In this document: positions 7,386 to 17,070 of the stretch, piece after piece
Numbering within the stretch: the first letter of the stretch is position 1
Layout of the letters: each line of letters starts with the position of its first letter
The notes under the pieces: generated by a model
What the model was told of the DNA's origin: nothing
The model's input: the letters and a program-made list of their open reading frames with translations, nothing else
The model's database searches: none
Made by a program: the position numbers and the translations under genes
NCBI GenBank assembly: GCA_946407745.1
Contig: CAMJPQ010000022.1
Location: forward strand, 1-49,334
Source: an uncultured Clostridia bacterium
GTDB taxonomy: Bacteria; Bacillota; Clostridia; Christensenellales; Aristaeellaceae
Direction: 5' to 3'
Length of the DNA: 49,334 bases

Positions 7386-8894
7386 ATGGAACTGCGGCCC
7401 GAAGAGATCACGAAGCTGATTCGTGCTCAGATCAAAAACTATGAGAACAAACTGGAAACCAGCGAAACCGGCATCGTGATTCTCGTTGGCGACGGCATTG
7501 CGCGTGTCTCCGGCCTGGACAAATGCATGGCCGGTGAGCTGATCGAATTCCCCAACGGCTCCTTCGGCATGGCGCAGAGCCTGGAGGAGGAGACCGTTTC
7601 CGTCGTCATTCTCGGCACTGATGCGGGCATCAAGGAGGGCGATGTGGTCAAGCGCACCGGCAGAGTGGTTTCGGTGCCGGTCGGCGCCTCCCTCATCGGC
7701 CGGGTCGTCAACGCGCTGGGCCAGCCCATCGACGGCAAGGGCCCCATTGACGCGGAAGCCTTTCACCCCATTGAGCAGCCGGCGCCTGGCATCATCGACC
7801 GCCAGCACGTGGATACCCCGCTGCAGACCGGCATCAAGGCCATTGACAGCATGATCCCGATTGGCCGCGGCCAGCGTGAGCTGATCATCGGCGACCGCCA
7901 GACCGGCAAAACCACATTGGCCACCGACACCATCCTCAACCAGAAGGGCAAGGATGTGCTGTGCATCTACGTGGCGATCGGTCAGAAGCGCTCCACCGTC
8001 GCGCAGGTTGTGCAAAGCCTGAGCGTGCGTGGGGCCATGGACTACACCATCGTCGTTTCCGCCACCGCATCGGAGCTGGCGCCCATGCAGTACATTGCGC
8101 CCTACACCGGCTGCACCATTGGTGAATACTTCATGCACCAAGGCAAGGACGTGCTCATCGTTTACGATGACCTGAGCAAACACGCGGTCGCCTACCGCGC
8201 TATCTCCCTGCTCATTCGCCGCCCGCCGGGACGCGAGGCTTACCCGGGCGATGTGTTCTACCTCCATTCCCGCCTGCTGGAGCGCGCCGCGAGGCTATCA
8301 GACGAGCTGGGCGGCGGCAGCCTCACCGCGCTGCCGATCATTGAGACGCAGGCAGGCGACGTTTCCGCCTACATTCCCACCAACGTCATTTCCATCACCG
8401 ACGGCCAGATTTTCCTGGAGACCGAGCTGTTCAACTCCGGCATCATGCCGGCGGTCAATCCCGGCATCTCCGTCAGCCGTGTGGGCGGCGACGCGCAGAT
8501 CAAGGCCATGAAGAAGGTGGCCGGCTCACTGAAGCTTTTGTACTCCCAGTACCGCGAGCTGCAGTCCTTCGCCCAGTTCGGATCCGACCTGGACGCGGAC
8601 ACCAAGGCGCGCCTGGCGCTGGGCAGCCGCATCGTGGAGGTGCTCAAGCAGAAGAACGAGGCGCCCATCGACGTGGCGCTGCAGGTGAGCATCATCTACG
8701 CGGTCATCGGCGGACACCTCAATGATGTGCCCGTTGAAAAGGTACACGATTTTGAGAGCCGTCTGTACGAGCATCTGAATACACGCTATGAGGAGACGCT
8801 GAATGCCATCCGCACGACCGGCAAGCTGGAGCCGGACACCGAGGAGGCGCTGAAAAAAGCCCTGGCCGAGGTGAAGCAGGAGTTTGTCATCTGA
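7386..8894 (+). CDS. atpA: F-type ATP synthase subunit alpha
   Basis: 502-residue nucleotide-binding, non-catalytic subunit of F1. The N-terminal beta-barrel domain is followed by the P-loop GDRQTGKT (169-176) after [20 protein letters not shown], and the alpha-specific arginine region [18 protein letters not shown]. The helical C-terminal domain is full length. A minor oddity is [12 protein letters not shown] where many homologues have a shorter basic RKSVHEPLQ-like segment. It keeps the usual order delta-alpha-gamma-beta-epsilon. Confidence 0.97.
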   Translation: MELRPEEITKLIRAQIKNYENKLETSETGIVILVGDGIARVSGLDKCMAGELIEFPNGSFGMAQSLEEETVSVVILGTDAGIKEGDVVKRTGRVVSVPVGASLIGRVVNALGQPIDGKGPIDAEAFHPIEQPAPGIIDRQHVDTPLQTGIKAIDSMIPIGRGQRELIIGDRQTGKTTLATDTILNQKGKDVLCIYVAIGQKRSTVAQVVQSLSVRGAMDYTIVVSATASELAPMQYIAPYTGCTIGEYFMHQGKDVLIVYDDLSKHAVAYRAISLLIRRPPGREAYPGDVFYLHSRLLERAARLSDELGGGSLTALPIIETQAGDVSAYIPTNVISITDGQIFLETELFNSGIMPAVNPGISVSRVGGDAQIKAMKKVAGSLKLLYSQYRELQSFAQFGSDLDADTKARLALGSRIVEVLKQKNEAPIDVALQVSIIYAVIGGHLNDVPVEKVHDFESRLYEHLNTRYEETLNAIRTTGKLEPDTEEALKKALAEVKQEFVI

Positions 8895-8929
8895 TAACGT
8901 TCTCTTCCGCGTAAAAAGGAGGGCGCCGC

Positions 8930-9793
8930 ATGGCCGGTGTTTCCACCAAAGAGATCAAAAACAGGATACGGAGCATGGAGTCCACCAAGCAGATCACCAA
9001 AGCCATGGAGATGGTGGCGGCCTCCAAGCTGCGCCACGCACAGGCACAGGTGCTCCAGGCGCGTCCCTATTTTGAGCTGATTTACGGCGTGATCCACGAC
9101 ATCGCCCGCAACAACACAGATGAAACCCTGCCCTATATGCACGCAAACTCAGGGACAGAGACCGTCTGCTACGTTGTCATGGCCGGCGACCGGGGACTGG
9201 CCGGCGGCTACAACAGCAACGTGCTGAAGGCCGCGTACACCGAGATGCAGGGCAGGGACGCGGTGGTGCTGCCCATCGGTAAAAAAGCCGCCGAATTCTT
9301 CCATCTGCGGGGCATTCCGCTGCTCAGCGAGCATTACGCGGATGCGGAGCACGTGTCCGTGGGCGACTGCTTCTCTGTTGCGCGCACACTGTGCAAGGCC
9401 TTTCTTTCAGGACAGTTCTGCGAGGTGCGCATCGTCTATACCACCTTCGTGTCAGTGCTGACGCAAAAGGCTGCGGGGCTGAAGCTGCTGCCCATTGAAA
9501 CACGCGCGGACATTCTGGCAGAGGACGGCCCCGATGCGTCGCGTGCCGCGGACATACTCTACGACCCCTCCCCCAGGGAAGTGTTCCGGGCCATCATTCC
9601 CGAGTATCTGGGCGGCGTCATCTACGGCGCGCTGTGCGAAAGCCGCGCCTCCGAGCAGGCGGCCCGCCGTTCGGCCATGGATACCGCCACGCAGAACGCA
9701 GAGGAAATGATCGAGAATCTGAGCCATAAATTCAATCAGGCGCGTCAGGCTGCCATCACACAGGAGATTACCGAGATAGTGGCGGGCAGCTGA
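8930..9793 (+). CDS. atpG: F-type ATP synthase subunit gamma
   Basis: Central rotor shaft, 287 residues. The N-terminal helix STKEIKNRIRSMESTKQITK followed by AMEMVAASKLR is diagnostic, as is DRGLAGGYNSN in the Rossmann-like middle and the C-terminal helix SAMDTATQNAEEMIENLSHK with RQAAITQEITEIVAG. The ATG follows AAAAGGAGG. Full length and normal. Confidence 0.96.
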   Translation: MAGVSTKEIKNRIRSMESTKQITKAMEMVAASKLRHAQAQVLQARPYFELIYGVIHDIARNNTDETLPYMHANSGTETVCYVVMAGDRGLAGGYNSNVLKAAYTEMQGRDAVVLPIGKKAAEFFHLRGIPLLSEHYADAEHVSVGDCFSVARTLCKAFLSGQFCEVRIVYTTFVSVLTQKAAGLKLLPIETRADILAEDGPDASRAADILYDPSPREVFRAIIPEYLGGVIYGALCESRASEQAARRSAMDTATQNAEEMIENLSHKFNQARQAAITQEITEIVAGS

Positions 9794-11622
<1,829 letters not shown>

Positions 11623-11684
11623 CAGGGGTCTGCGGCGTATCTGCCCTTCAAGGCAGACTGTATGCAGACAAGGCAGCCTTTTGT

Positions 11685-11712
11685 CACCCTGCCCCGCGCG
11701 GCAGGGTGTTTT
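11685..11712 (+). terminator. Terminator of the ATP synthase operon
   Basis: Perfect 9-base-pair stem CACCCTGCC/GGCAGGGTG (11685-11693, 11700-11708) with a 6-base loop followed by TTTT. Confidence 0.88.
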
Positions 11713-11761
11713 CATTCAAAGCGCAGGCATGAGTTCGCTGCCGCGAACAGCGATATGATCG

Positions 11762-11790
11762 TTTCCTTTTTCCCCGGCCTGTGATATGAT
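11762..11790 (+). promoter_or_regulatory. Extended -10 promoter before the shikimate-kinase-like gene
   Basis: TATGAT at 11785-11790 is preceded by TGA, an extended -10 element; a weak -35 (TTTCCT, 11762-11767) lies 17 bases upstream. It follows the ATP synthase terminator, so a separate promoter is expected here. Confidence 0.5.
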
Positions 11791-11846
11791 ACACAGGAAG
11801 TGTGTCACGGCTGTCAGCAGCACTGCCCCGGAAAGGAGGTCCAGCC

Positions 11847-12401
11847 GTGGTTGACAACATTACCCTCATCGGCATGCCGGCCAGCGGCAAAAGCTCCATC
11901 GGCAGCGCACTCGCGCGGCAGACGGGTTATACCTTTCTGGACGGGGACCGGGAGATTGAGCGCCGCATGGGCATGAAGCTACCGGATATACTGGCAAAAT
12001 ACGGCAACTCAGAGTTCCGGCGCATTGAAGAAGATGTGAACGCGTCACTAGATGTGCACCACACCATCATCGCGCCCGGCGGCTCCGTGATCTACGGTGA
12101 AAGGGCCATGCGGCATTTCCGCGAGCTTGGTGAGGTTGTTTATCTTCAGCTGAACTATGCCGCTGTGGCGGAGCGCCTCAGGAACCTGCAGACACGCGGC
12201 GTTTCCATGGCACCCACACAGACGCTGCTGGATCTGTATTACGAGCGCATACCGCTTTATGAGCGCTGGGCGACCATCGAGATCTCCTGCAACCGCCGCT
12301 GGCCAAACGGCGTCGTACGCGAAATACTGCGGCTGACAGGCATTCCTCCCCTGCCAAAGACCGCTGCGGTCTTCTCCCCTGAGGAAGGCTCAGCTCCCTG
12401 A
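11847..12401 (+). CDS. Shikimate-kinase-like P-loop kinase
   Basis: 184-residue kinase of the shikimate kinase fold. P-loop GMPASGKS is at 9-16, D32 and D34 in LDGD, R58 and E61 in FRRIE, GG in APGGSVIY and a C-terminal YYERIPLYERWA stretch; these numbers coincide with substrate-binding residues of E. coli AroK (D34, R58), which supports true 3-phosphoshikimate synthesis. GTG 11847 is chosen because AAAGGAGG ends 7 bases before it. It stands alone between two terminators, away from other aro genes, so a role on another substrate cannot be excluded. Confidence 0.75.
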   Translation: MVDNITLIGMPASGKSSIGSALARQTGYTFLDGDREIERRMGMKLPDILAKYGNSEFRRIEEDVNASLDVHHTIIAPGGSVIYGERAMRHFRELGEVVYLQLNYAAVAERLRNLQTRGVSMAPTQTLLDLYYERIPLYERWATIEISCNRRWPNGVVREILRLTGIPPLPKTAAVFSPEEGSAP

Positions 12402-12485
12402 CAGGGCTTATCCAAATTTGAAACACTCATTTAATCATTCTGTAACAGGATTCAAGTCCACCACACCTTGTGGCTTTCCATTATC

Positions 12486-12514
12486 CTGTCCCCCACCATT
12501 TGGGGGGCAGTTTT
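12486..12514 (+). terminator. Terminator after the shikimate-kinase-like gene
   Basis: 10-base-pair stem CTGTCCCCCA/TGGGGGGCAG (one T.G pair) with a 5-base loop, followed by TTTT. It separates that gene from the dnaA promoter. Confidence 0.75.
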
Positions 12515-12548
12515 CAACACCCTTGAAACATCAAGGTTTTCCAATTGC

Positions 12549-12577
12549 TTGATTTGATTGGGTTTTCGTGTTACAAT
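12549..12577 (+). promoter_or_regulatory. dnaA promoter
   Basis: TTGATT (12549-12554) and TACAAT (12572-12577) with a 17-base spacer. The DnaA-box-like sites begin 25 bases downstream, in the leader, where bound DnaA could repress its own gene. Confidence 0.75.
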
Positions 12578-12601
12578 CTGGCTGTGGCGTGTGGCAGACA
12601 G

Positions 12602-12636
12602 TTTTCCACAGGGTACTTTTCCACAGTTGTGGATAA
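12602..12636. promoter_or_regulatory. Cluster of three DnaA boxes upstream of dnaA (possible oriC part or autoregulatory site)
   Basis: TTTTCCACA occurs at 12602-12610 and 12617-12625, and TTGTGGATAA (reverse of the perfect box TTATCCACAA) at 12627-12636. A weaker TTATCCAAA is at 12408-12416. The stretch between is fairly AT-rich. Such a group is typical of the dnaA upstream region; three boxes are few for a full bacterial origin, so this may be only the regulatory site or one half of a bipartite origin. Confidence 0.6.
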
Positions 12637-12667
12637 CTGCTGCGCCAAAGAGAGGGAGACGGACGAC

Positions 12668-13984
12668 GTGGAGATACAGGAGCTATGGACGCGTGCGAAG
12701 GACATTCTTTCGCACCGTATGAATACCTACACCTATACCGCAATGATACAGAACACGCTGCAGCCGGAGCGCCTGAATGGCAATACGCTGTCCCTGGTGG
12801 TCGCCTATTCTGCCCTGAAAGCCCCCCTGCTGCTGCATGCACCCCTGATCAGCGCCGCGCTGTCCGACGCGGCCGGCCAGGCAATGGAATGCGAGATTCT
12901 CACCCGTGAGGAAGCCGACCAGACACCGCAGCAGCGCGCCAAGGAGCAGGACAGAAGCTCTCAGCTGCTCAACCCGAAATACACCTTTGACAGCTTTGTG
13001 GTTGGTCCGTCCAACCGTTTTGCGCATGCCGCCGCCATCGCCGTAGCCGACAATCCGGCTGAGGTTTACAACCCTCTTTTCATTTACGGCGGTGTGGGGC
13101 TTGGCAAGACGCACCTGATGCACGCCATCGGCCACCGCATCATGGAGCTGTATCCCGGGAAGCGGCTGCTCTACATCACCTCGGAAACCTTTACCAACGA
13201 CCTGATCTCGGCCATTCAACAGGGGCGGAACACACAGTTCCGCAATCACCTGCGCAATGTGGATGTGCTGATGGTGGATGATATACAGTTCATCGCCGGA
13301 AAGGATTCCACCCAGGAGGAGTTCTTCCACACCTTCAACGCGCTGTACAACGACGGCAAGCAGATCATCCTCACCAGCGACCGTCCTCCGCAGGAGATTG
13401 CCCGGCTTGAGGAGCGCCTGCGCAGCCGCTTCGCCGGCGGACTGATAGCGGACATACAGCGCCCGGACCTGGAAACACGCATCGCCATTCTTCGCGAAAA
13501 AGCGCTTCAGGCCGGCCGCCCTGTGCCAAACGAGGTACTGGAGATGATTGCCGGGCAGGTGCAGAGCAACATCCGCGAGCTGGAAGGCAGCTACAACAAG
13601 CTCATCGCCTATTCCCGGCTCATCGACGCGCCCATCAACGAAGCCACCTGCCGTGAAGCGCTCAAGGAGCTGTTTGACAGCCACAAGCGCCGCGTCATCA
13701 CCGCCGACCTGGTCAAGCGCACAGTGTGCGAGTATTACGCGGTGGATTCCTCCGACCTGACAAGCTCTACCCGCCGCAGGGAGATCGCTGTGCCAAGGCA
13801 GGTGGCCATGTACCTGACGCGGGAGCTGACCGGCATGTCTCTGCCGCAGATCGGGCAAGCCTTCGGCAACCGGGATCATTCCACCGTCATGCATTCCATT
13901 TCGCAGATCGACCATGGCATGAAGACAACGGCCGCGCTGTCCAGCCAGGTCAACGATATCCGCCATATGATCATGGACGCCTGA
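12668..13984 (+). CDS. dnaA: Chromosomal replication initiator protein DnaA
   Basis: 438-residue initiator. Domain I spans about 1-75 (ELWTRAKDILSHRMN), a short linker domain II to about 100, then the AAA+ domain beginning NPKYTFDSFVVGPSNRFAHA, with Walker A GGVGLGKT (141-148), Walker B LMVDDIQF (201-208) and sensor residues in RLRSRFAGG. The DNA-binding domain IV has the signature GNRDHSTVMHS (400-410). GTG 12668 is chosen: GAGGGAG lies about 10 bases upstream and the product has the normal N-terminus, whereas longer readings run into the DnaA boxes. It is followed by a YbaK-type gene 11 bases on, not by dnaN-recF-gyrB. Confidence 0.97.
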   Translation: MEIQELWTRAKDILSHRMNTYTYTAMIQNTLQPERLNGNTLSLVVAYSALKAPLLLHAPLISAALSDAAGQAMECEILTREEADQTPQQRAKEQDRSSQLLNPKYTFDSFVVGPSNRFAHAAAIAVADNPAEVYNPLFIYGGVGLGKTHLMHAIGHRIMELYPGKRLLYITSETFTNDLISAIQQGRNTQFRNHLRNVDVLMVDDIQFIAGKDSTQEEFFHTFNALYNDGKQIILTSDRPPQEIARLEERLRSRFAGGLIADIQRPDLETRIAILREKALQAGRPVPNEVLEMIAGQVQSNIRELEGSYNKLIAYSRLIDAPINEATCREALKELFDSHKRRVITADLVKRTVCEYYAVDSSDLTSSTRRREIAVPRQVAMYLTRELTGMSLPQIGQAFGNRDHSTVMHSISQIDHGMKTTAALSSQVNDIRHMIMDA

Positions 13985-13995
13985 GGAGGGCCGCA

Positions 13996-14460
13996 ATGTC
14001 AGGTGCTGACCGTGTTCGCACCTATCTTGCACAGTTTGAGCTGCAGGACAGGGTGATAGAGTTCGATGTTTCCTCCGCCACAGTGGAGCTGGCGGCCAAT
14101 GCGCTGGGCTGTGAGCCGGGGCGCATTGCGAAAACGCTGTCCTTCATGGCGGGTGACCGGCCGCTGTTCATTGTCGCCGCCGGTGACCGCCGCGTGGACA
14201 ATGCCAAGTTCAAGGCCCGCTTCGAAGCCAAGGCGAAGATGATGACCGCCGAACAGTTGGCCAGCCTGACAGGGCTTCATTTCGGAGGCGTATGCCCCTT
14301 CGCCCTGCCGAAGACGGTGCCGGTCTATCTGGATGAAAGCCTTCGCGCATGGGATACGGTTTATCCCGCTGCCGGCACGGAAAACAGCGCGGTGAGGCTG
14401 ACGCTGAGCGAACTGGAGCTGTCCACTCATCCCGTGGGCTGGGTGGATGTGTGCAAATGA
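13996..14460 (+). CDS. YbaK/EbsC-family aminoacyl-tRNA deacylase
   Basis: 154-residue single-domain protein of the YbaK/ProRS editing superfamily, which hydrolyses mischarged tRNAs (typically Cys- or Ala-tRNAPro). Features include SSATVELAANALGCEPGRIA, KTLSFMAGD (the K and surrounding fold of the editing site), RVDNAKFKARF and GGVCPFALP. AGGAGG precedes the ATG and only 11 bases separate it from dnaA, so it shares the dnaA transcript. Which tRNA it edits is not readable. A terminator follows. Confidence 0.85.
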   Translation: MSGADRVRTYLAQFELQDRVIEFDVSSATVELAANALGCEPGRIAKTLSFMAGDRPLFIVAAGDRRVDNAKFKARFEAKAKMMTAEQLASLTGLHFGGVCPFALPKTVPVYLDESLRAWDTVYPAAGTENSAVRLTLSELELSTHPVGWVDVCK

Positions 14461-14552
14461 CGCACCGCGCAATTCGGCGGAGCCTGTTGTGCCCTCCGCT
14501 TCCTGCAGCTTCATCCGCCATCTGACCACCTCATTTGCGAGGTGTTCCCATC

Positions 14553-14586
14553 ACAGGCGTTCACGTGCGTGAGCGTCTGTTTTCCT
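14553..14586 (+). terminator. Terminator after the dnaA-deacylase unit
   Basis: 13-base arms (14553-14565 and 14568-14580, two G.U-type pairs) form a stem with a very short loop, followed by a T-rich run TTTTCC. Another small hairpin, CACCTC/GAGGTG, lies just upstream (about 14527-14544). Confidence 0.7.
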
Positions 14587-14600
14587 TTCTTCATTTCCTC

Positions 14601-14629
14601 TTGCCAAAGCTGCAAAAACCGGGTACAAT
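14601..14629 (+). promoter_or_regulatory. Promoter of the frr-purA operon
   Basis: TTGCCA (14601-14606) and TACAAT (14624-14629) with a 17-base spacer, 52 bases before the frr start. No other terminator or strong promoter is visible until after purA. Confidence 0.75.
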
Positions 14630-14681
14630 AGATACCAAGAAAGCGGTTTCCGCCGCGCATAGGACAAAGGAGGCTTACCAG

Positions 14682-15245
14682 ATGGCTACCGTGAAAGAGA
14701 TCATGGATAACGCGAAAGATAAGATGACCAAATCGGTGGATGTGTACCGCCGTGATATGATCGCTCTGCGCGCTGGGCGCGCAAACCCGCAGCTGCTGGA
14801 CAGGCTGACGGTGGACTACTACGGCTCCCCCACCCCGCTGACGCAGGTGGCCGGTGTCTCCTCTCCCGAGGCGCGCATGCTCATCGTCAGCCCCTGGGAC
14901 GCCTCTCTGCTCAAGCCCATTGTCAAGGCCATCCAGAAGAGCGACCTGGGCATCAACCCTGTGGATGACGGCAAGGTCGTCCGTCTTGTCTTCCCCGCCC
15001 CCAGTGAGGAGCGCCGCAAGGACCTGGTGAAGCAGGCCAGCAAGAGCGCCGAGGATGCCAAGGTCGCCATCCGCTCCATCCGCCGCGACGCTGTGGAGCA
15101 GTTCCGCAAGCTGAAGAAAAACAGCGAGATCACCGAAGACGACCAGCACAAGGCGGAAGATGATATCCAGAAGCAGACTGACAAGTTCATCAAGGACGTA
15201 GACGCGGTCTGCGAAGCCAAGAAAGCAGAGATTATGGAGATCTGA
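14682..15245 (+). CDS. frr: Ribosome recycling factor
   Basis: 187-residue factor that splits post-termination ribosomes with EF-G. The helical domain I and inserted beta domain are visible: LRAGRANPQLLDRLTVDYYG (28-48 region), TPLTQVAGVSSPEARMLIV, then GINPVDDGKVVRLVFP and the long C-terminal helices ending KQTDKFIKDVDAVCEAKKAE. Length and motifs are standard. AAAGGAGG precedes the ATG. It heads an operon that continues into undecaprenyl and isoprenoid synthesis; in many Bacillota pyrH comes directly before frr, but it is absent here. Confidence 0.97.
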   Translation: MATVKEIMDNAKDKMTKSVDVYRRDMIALRAGRANPQLLDRLTVDYYGSPTPLTQVAGVSSPEARMLIVSPWDASLLKPIVKAIQKSDLGINPVDDGKVVRLVFPAPSEERRKDLVKQASKSAEDAKVAIRSIRRDAVEQFRKLKKNSEITEDDQHKAEDDIQKQTDKFIKDVDAVCEAKKAEIMEI

Positions 15246-15250
15246 CCCGG

Positions 15251-15487
15251 ATGCGCTCAGATACAATCGACGAGCTCTCCGCACAGCTGCCTGTGCTGGG
15301 GCTGCCGCTGGACACCGCCCTGGCCATGGCCGGGGAGCTGGGGCTCAATGATATCCACGTGACGCAAACCTGTGACCCAAGAGCACCGCGCGCGGAGGGA
15401 ACCCTCCGCGTGCTTCGTGTGCGCGGAAACGAATGGACGGTTGCCCGCTTTCTGGACGGCGACCCCCGGGAGGAGCCTGCCAAATGA
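15251..15487 (+). CDS. Small protein of unknown function between frr and uppS (weakly PASTA-like)
   Basis: 78 residues, soluble, no signal or membrane segment. It starts 5 bases after frr and overlaps uppS by 4 bases (ATGA), so its translation is coupled to both and the gene is likely real. The pattern GLPLDTALAMAGELGL, then TCDPRAPRAEGTLRVLRVRG and a terminal WTVARFLD strand resembles one PASTA repeat (small helix, then strands ending in a loop-and-hydrophobic finish). I do not recognise a defined family; that resemblance is weak and the RBS is poor. Confidence 0.6.
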   Translation: MRSDTIDELSAQLPVLGLPLDTALAMAGELGLNDIHVTQTCDPRAPRAEGTLRVLRVRGNEWTVARFLDGDPREEPAK

Positions 15488-16227
15488 AGCTGACCATTCC
15501 CTATACGCCGAAAACTGCAGACTACTTTCCCAGGCTGCCCGCTCATGTGGCCATCATCATGGACGGCAACGGGCGCTGGGCAAAGCGGCACCGCCTGGCC
15601 ATCGCCAAGGGGCACCGTGCCGGCACGGAGAATCTCCGTGAAATCATCCGCCATACCAGCAACCTCGGCATCGGCAGCCTGTCGCTGTATGCCTTTTCGA
15701 CCGAAAACTGGAGCCGGCCGCCGGAGGAAGTCGCCGCGCTGATGCAGCTGATTCTCGACTTTTTTGCCTCCGAGATCGATGAACTGGACGCGAAAAACGT
15801 CCGCATCCTCATACTGGGCGACAAGGAGCAGCTGCCGGAGGCGCAGAGGGAAACCCTGCTGCACGCGGAGGAGCGCACCGCGCGGAACACGGGGCTGCGT
15901 CTGAACATCGCCATCAACTACGGCGGCAGGGCCGAGCTGGTCAAGGCGGCGCGGGAGATCGCCACGCTGGCCGCCTCCGGTCACCTCTCCCCCGGACAGA
16001 TTTCAGAGTCCACCATCGCCGAGCACCTGTACACCGCAGGTCAGCCCGATGTCGATCTGCTCATCCGCACAAGCGGTGAGCTTCGGCTGAGCAATTTTCT
16101 TCTCTACCAGTGCGCCTATGCCGAGTTTCTGTTCCCCAAAAAGCTGTGGCCTGATTTTTCCGTTCAGGATTATGATGAAGCACTGATGACCTTTGCCACC
16201 AGAAACCGCCGCTACGGCGGGCGCTGA
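15484..16227 (+). CDS. uppS: Undecaprenyl diphosphate synthase (cis-prenyltransferase)
   Basis: 247-residue enzyme that extends farnesyl diphosphate with isopentenyl diphosphate to C55, the lipid carrier for cell wall synthesis. The signature IIMDGNGRWAKRH contains the catalytic Asp27, followed by GHRAGTENLREI, YAFSTENWSRP and the C-terminal IRTSGELRLSNFLLYQCAYA with conserved R and E residues. ATG 15484, after GGGAGGAG, is used. It is directly followed by cdsA and dxr, linking isoprenoid precursor supply to lipid carrier synthesis. Confidence 0.96.
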   Translation: MKLTIPYTPKTADYFPRLPAHVAIIMDGNGRWAKRHRLAIAKGHRAGTENLREIIRHTSNLGIGSLSLYAFSTENWSRPPEEVAALMQLILDFFASEIDELDAKNVRILILGDKEQLPEAQRETLLHAEERTARNTGLRLNIAINYGGRAELVKAAREIATLAASGHLSPGQISESTIAEHLYTAGQPDVDLLIRTSGELRLSNFLLYQCAYAEFLFPKKLWPDFSVQDYDEALMTFATRNRRYGGR

Positions 16228-16241
16228 AAGGAGTACTCGCT

Positions 16242-17057
16242 GTGTCAAAAAGAGTGGTGACCGGCGCCCTGCTGATTGCCGGTGTGTGCCTGCTGATCTG
16301 GTTTGGCGGCTGGGTGCTTGCCTCTGCGTGTGTGCTTTGTCTGTGCCTGGCGCTGTCAGAGGAATATAAAGCATTGACCGCTGCCGGCCACCGCCCTGTG
16401 GCCTGGCCGACATGGCTGATGATGATCCTCGGCGTTCCCCTGGTGCTGCTGTTCGGCACGAGGGTGATCCTGGCCATTATCATGTTCACCTGCCTGATCA
16501 CGCTCATCTGCGTGGTTTTCCGTGACGAGCCTCGCCTGGAGGACGTGCTGATGAGCATTCTGCCCATGGTCTCGGTCACGCTGCCCTGCATGTGCATCAT
16601 CTATGTGTCCATGATCCAGCCGCTGCCGCTGCAGCGCACGATGATGTGCCTGCTCATCGCCATTCCCGTGGTGGGAGATACCTTTGCCTACTATGTTGGC
16701 TCCTATGTCAAGGGCAGAAAGCTCTGCCCCGCTGTCAGCCCCAATAAAACCGTTTCCGGCGCCATCGGCGGCATGGCCGGTTCACTGATGGCTGCCGTGC
16801 TGGTGGGCTTCATCGCCACCTCGGTGACCGGTCCGGAGGTTCATGTACTGCTGCCGCAGTGGTACACCTACCTCATTCTGGGCATCGTGGGCGGCATTGC
16901 CTCCCAGATGGGCGACCTGTTTGCGTCACTGATCAAGCGCCACTGCGGTGTGAAGGACTTTTCCTCTCTCTTTCCCGGGCACGGCGGCATGATGGACCGT
17001 CTTGATTCCATCATGTTCATGAGCATTGCGATCTTCTGCTATCGGATACTGCTGTAA
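16242..17057 (+). CDS. cdsA: Phosphatidate cytidylyltransferase (CDP-diacylglycerol synthase)
   Basis: 271-residue integral membrane enzyme making CDP-diacylglycerol from phosphatidate and CTP. Multiple membrane helices from residue 5 onward; the family signature near the C-terminus reads SLIKRHCGVKDFSSLFPGHG followed by GMMDRLDS, with the metal-binding aspartates. GTG start with AAAGGAG 6-8 bases before. Sits between uppS and dxr as in many bacteria. Confidence 0.95.
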   Translation: MSKRVVTGALLIAGVCLLIWFGGWVLASACVLCLCLALSEEYKALTAAGHRPVAWPTWLMMILGVPLVLLFGTRVILAIIMFTCLITLICVVFRDEPRLEDVLMSILPMVSVTLPCMCIIYVSMIQPLPLQRTMMCLLIAIPVVGDTFAYYVGSYVKGRKLCPAVSPNKTVSGAIGGMAGSLMAAVLVGFIATSVTGPEVHVLLPQWYTYLILGIVGGIASQMGDLFASLIKRHCGVKDFSSLFPGHGGMMDRLDSIMFMSIAIFCYRILL

Positions 17058-17070
17058 AGGAGGCCCATGC

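Noticed and set aside
6279-8267. Long minus-strand open frame opposite atpF, atpH and atpA
   Set aside because: Antisense shadow of confidently assigned ATP synthase genes, with no motif of its own.
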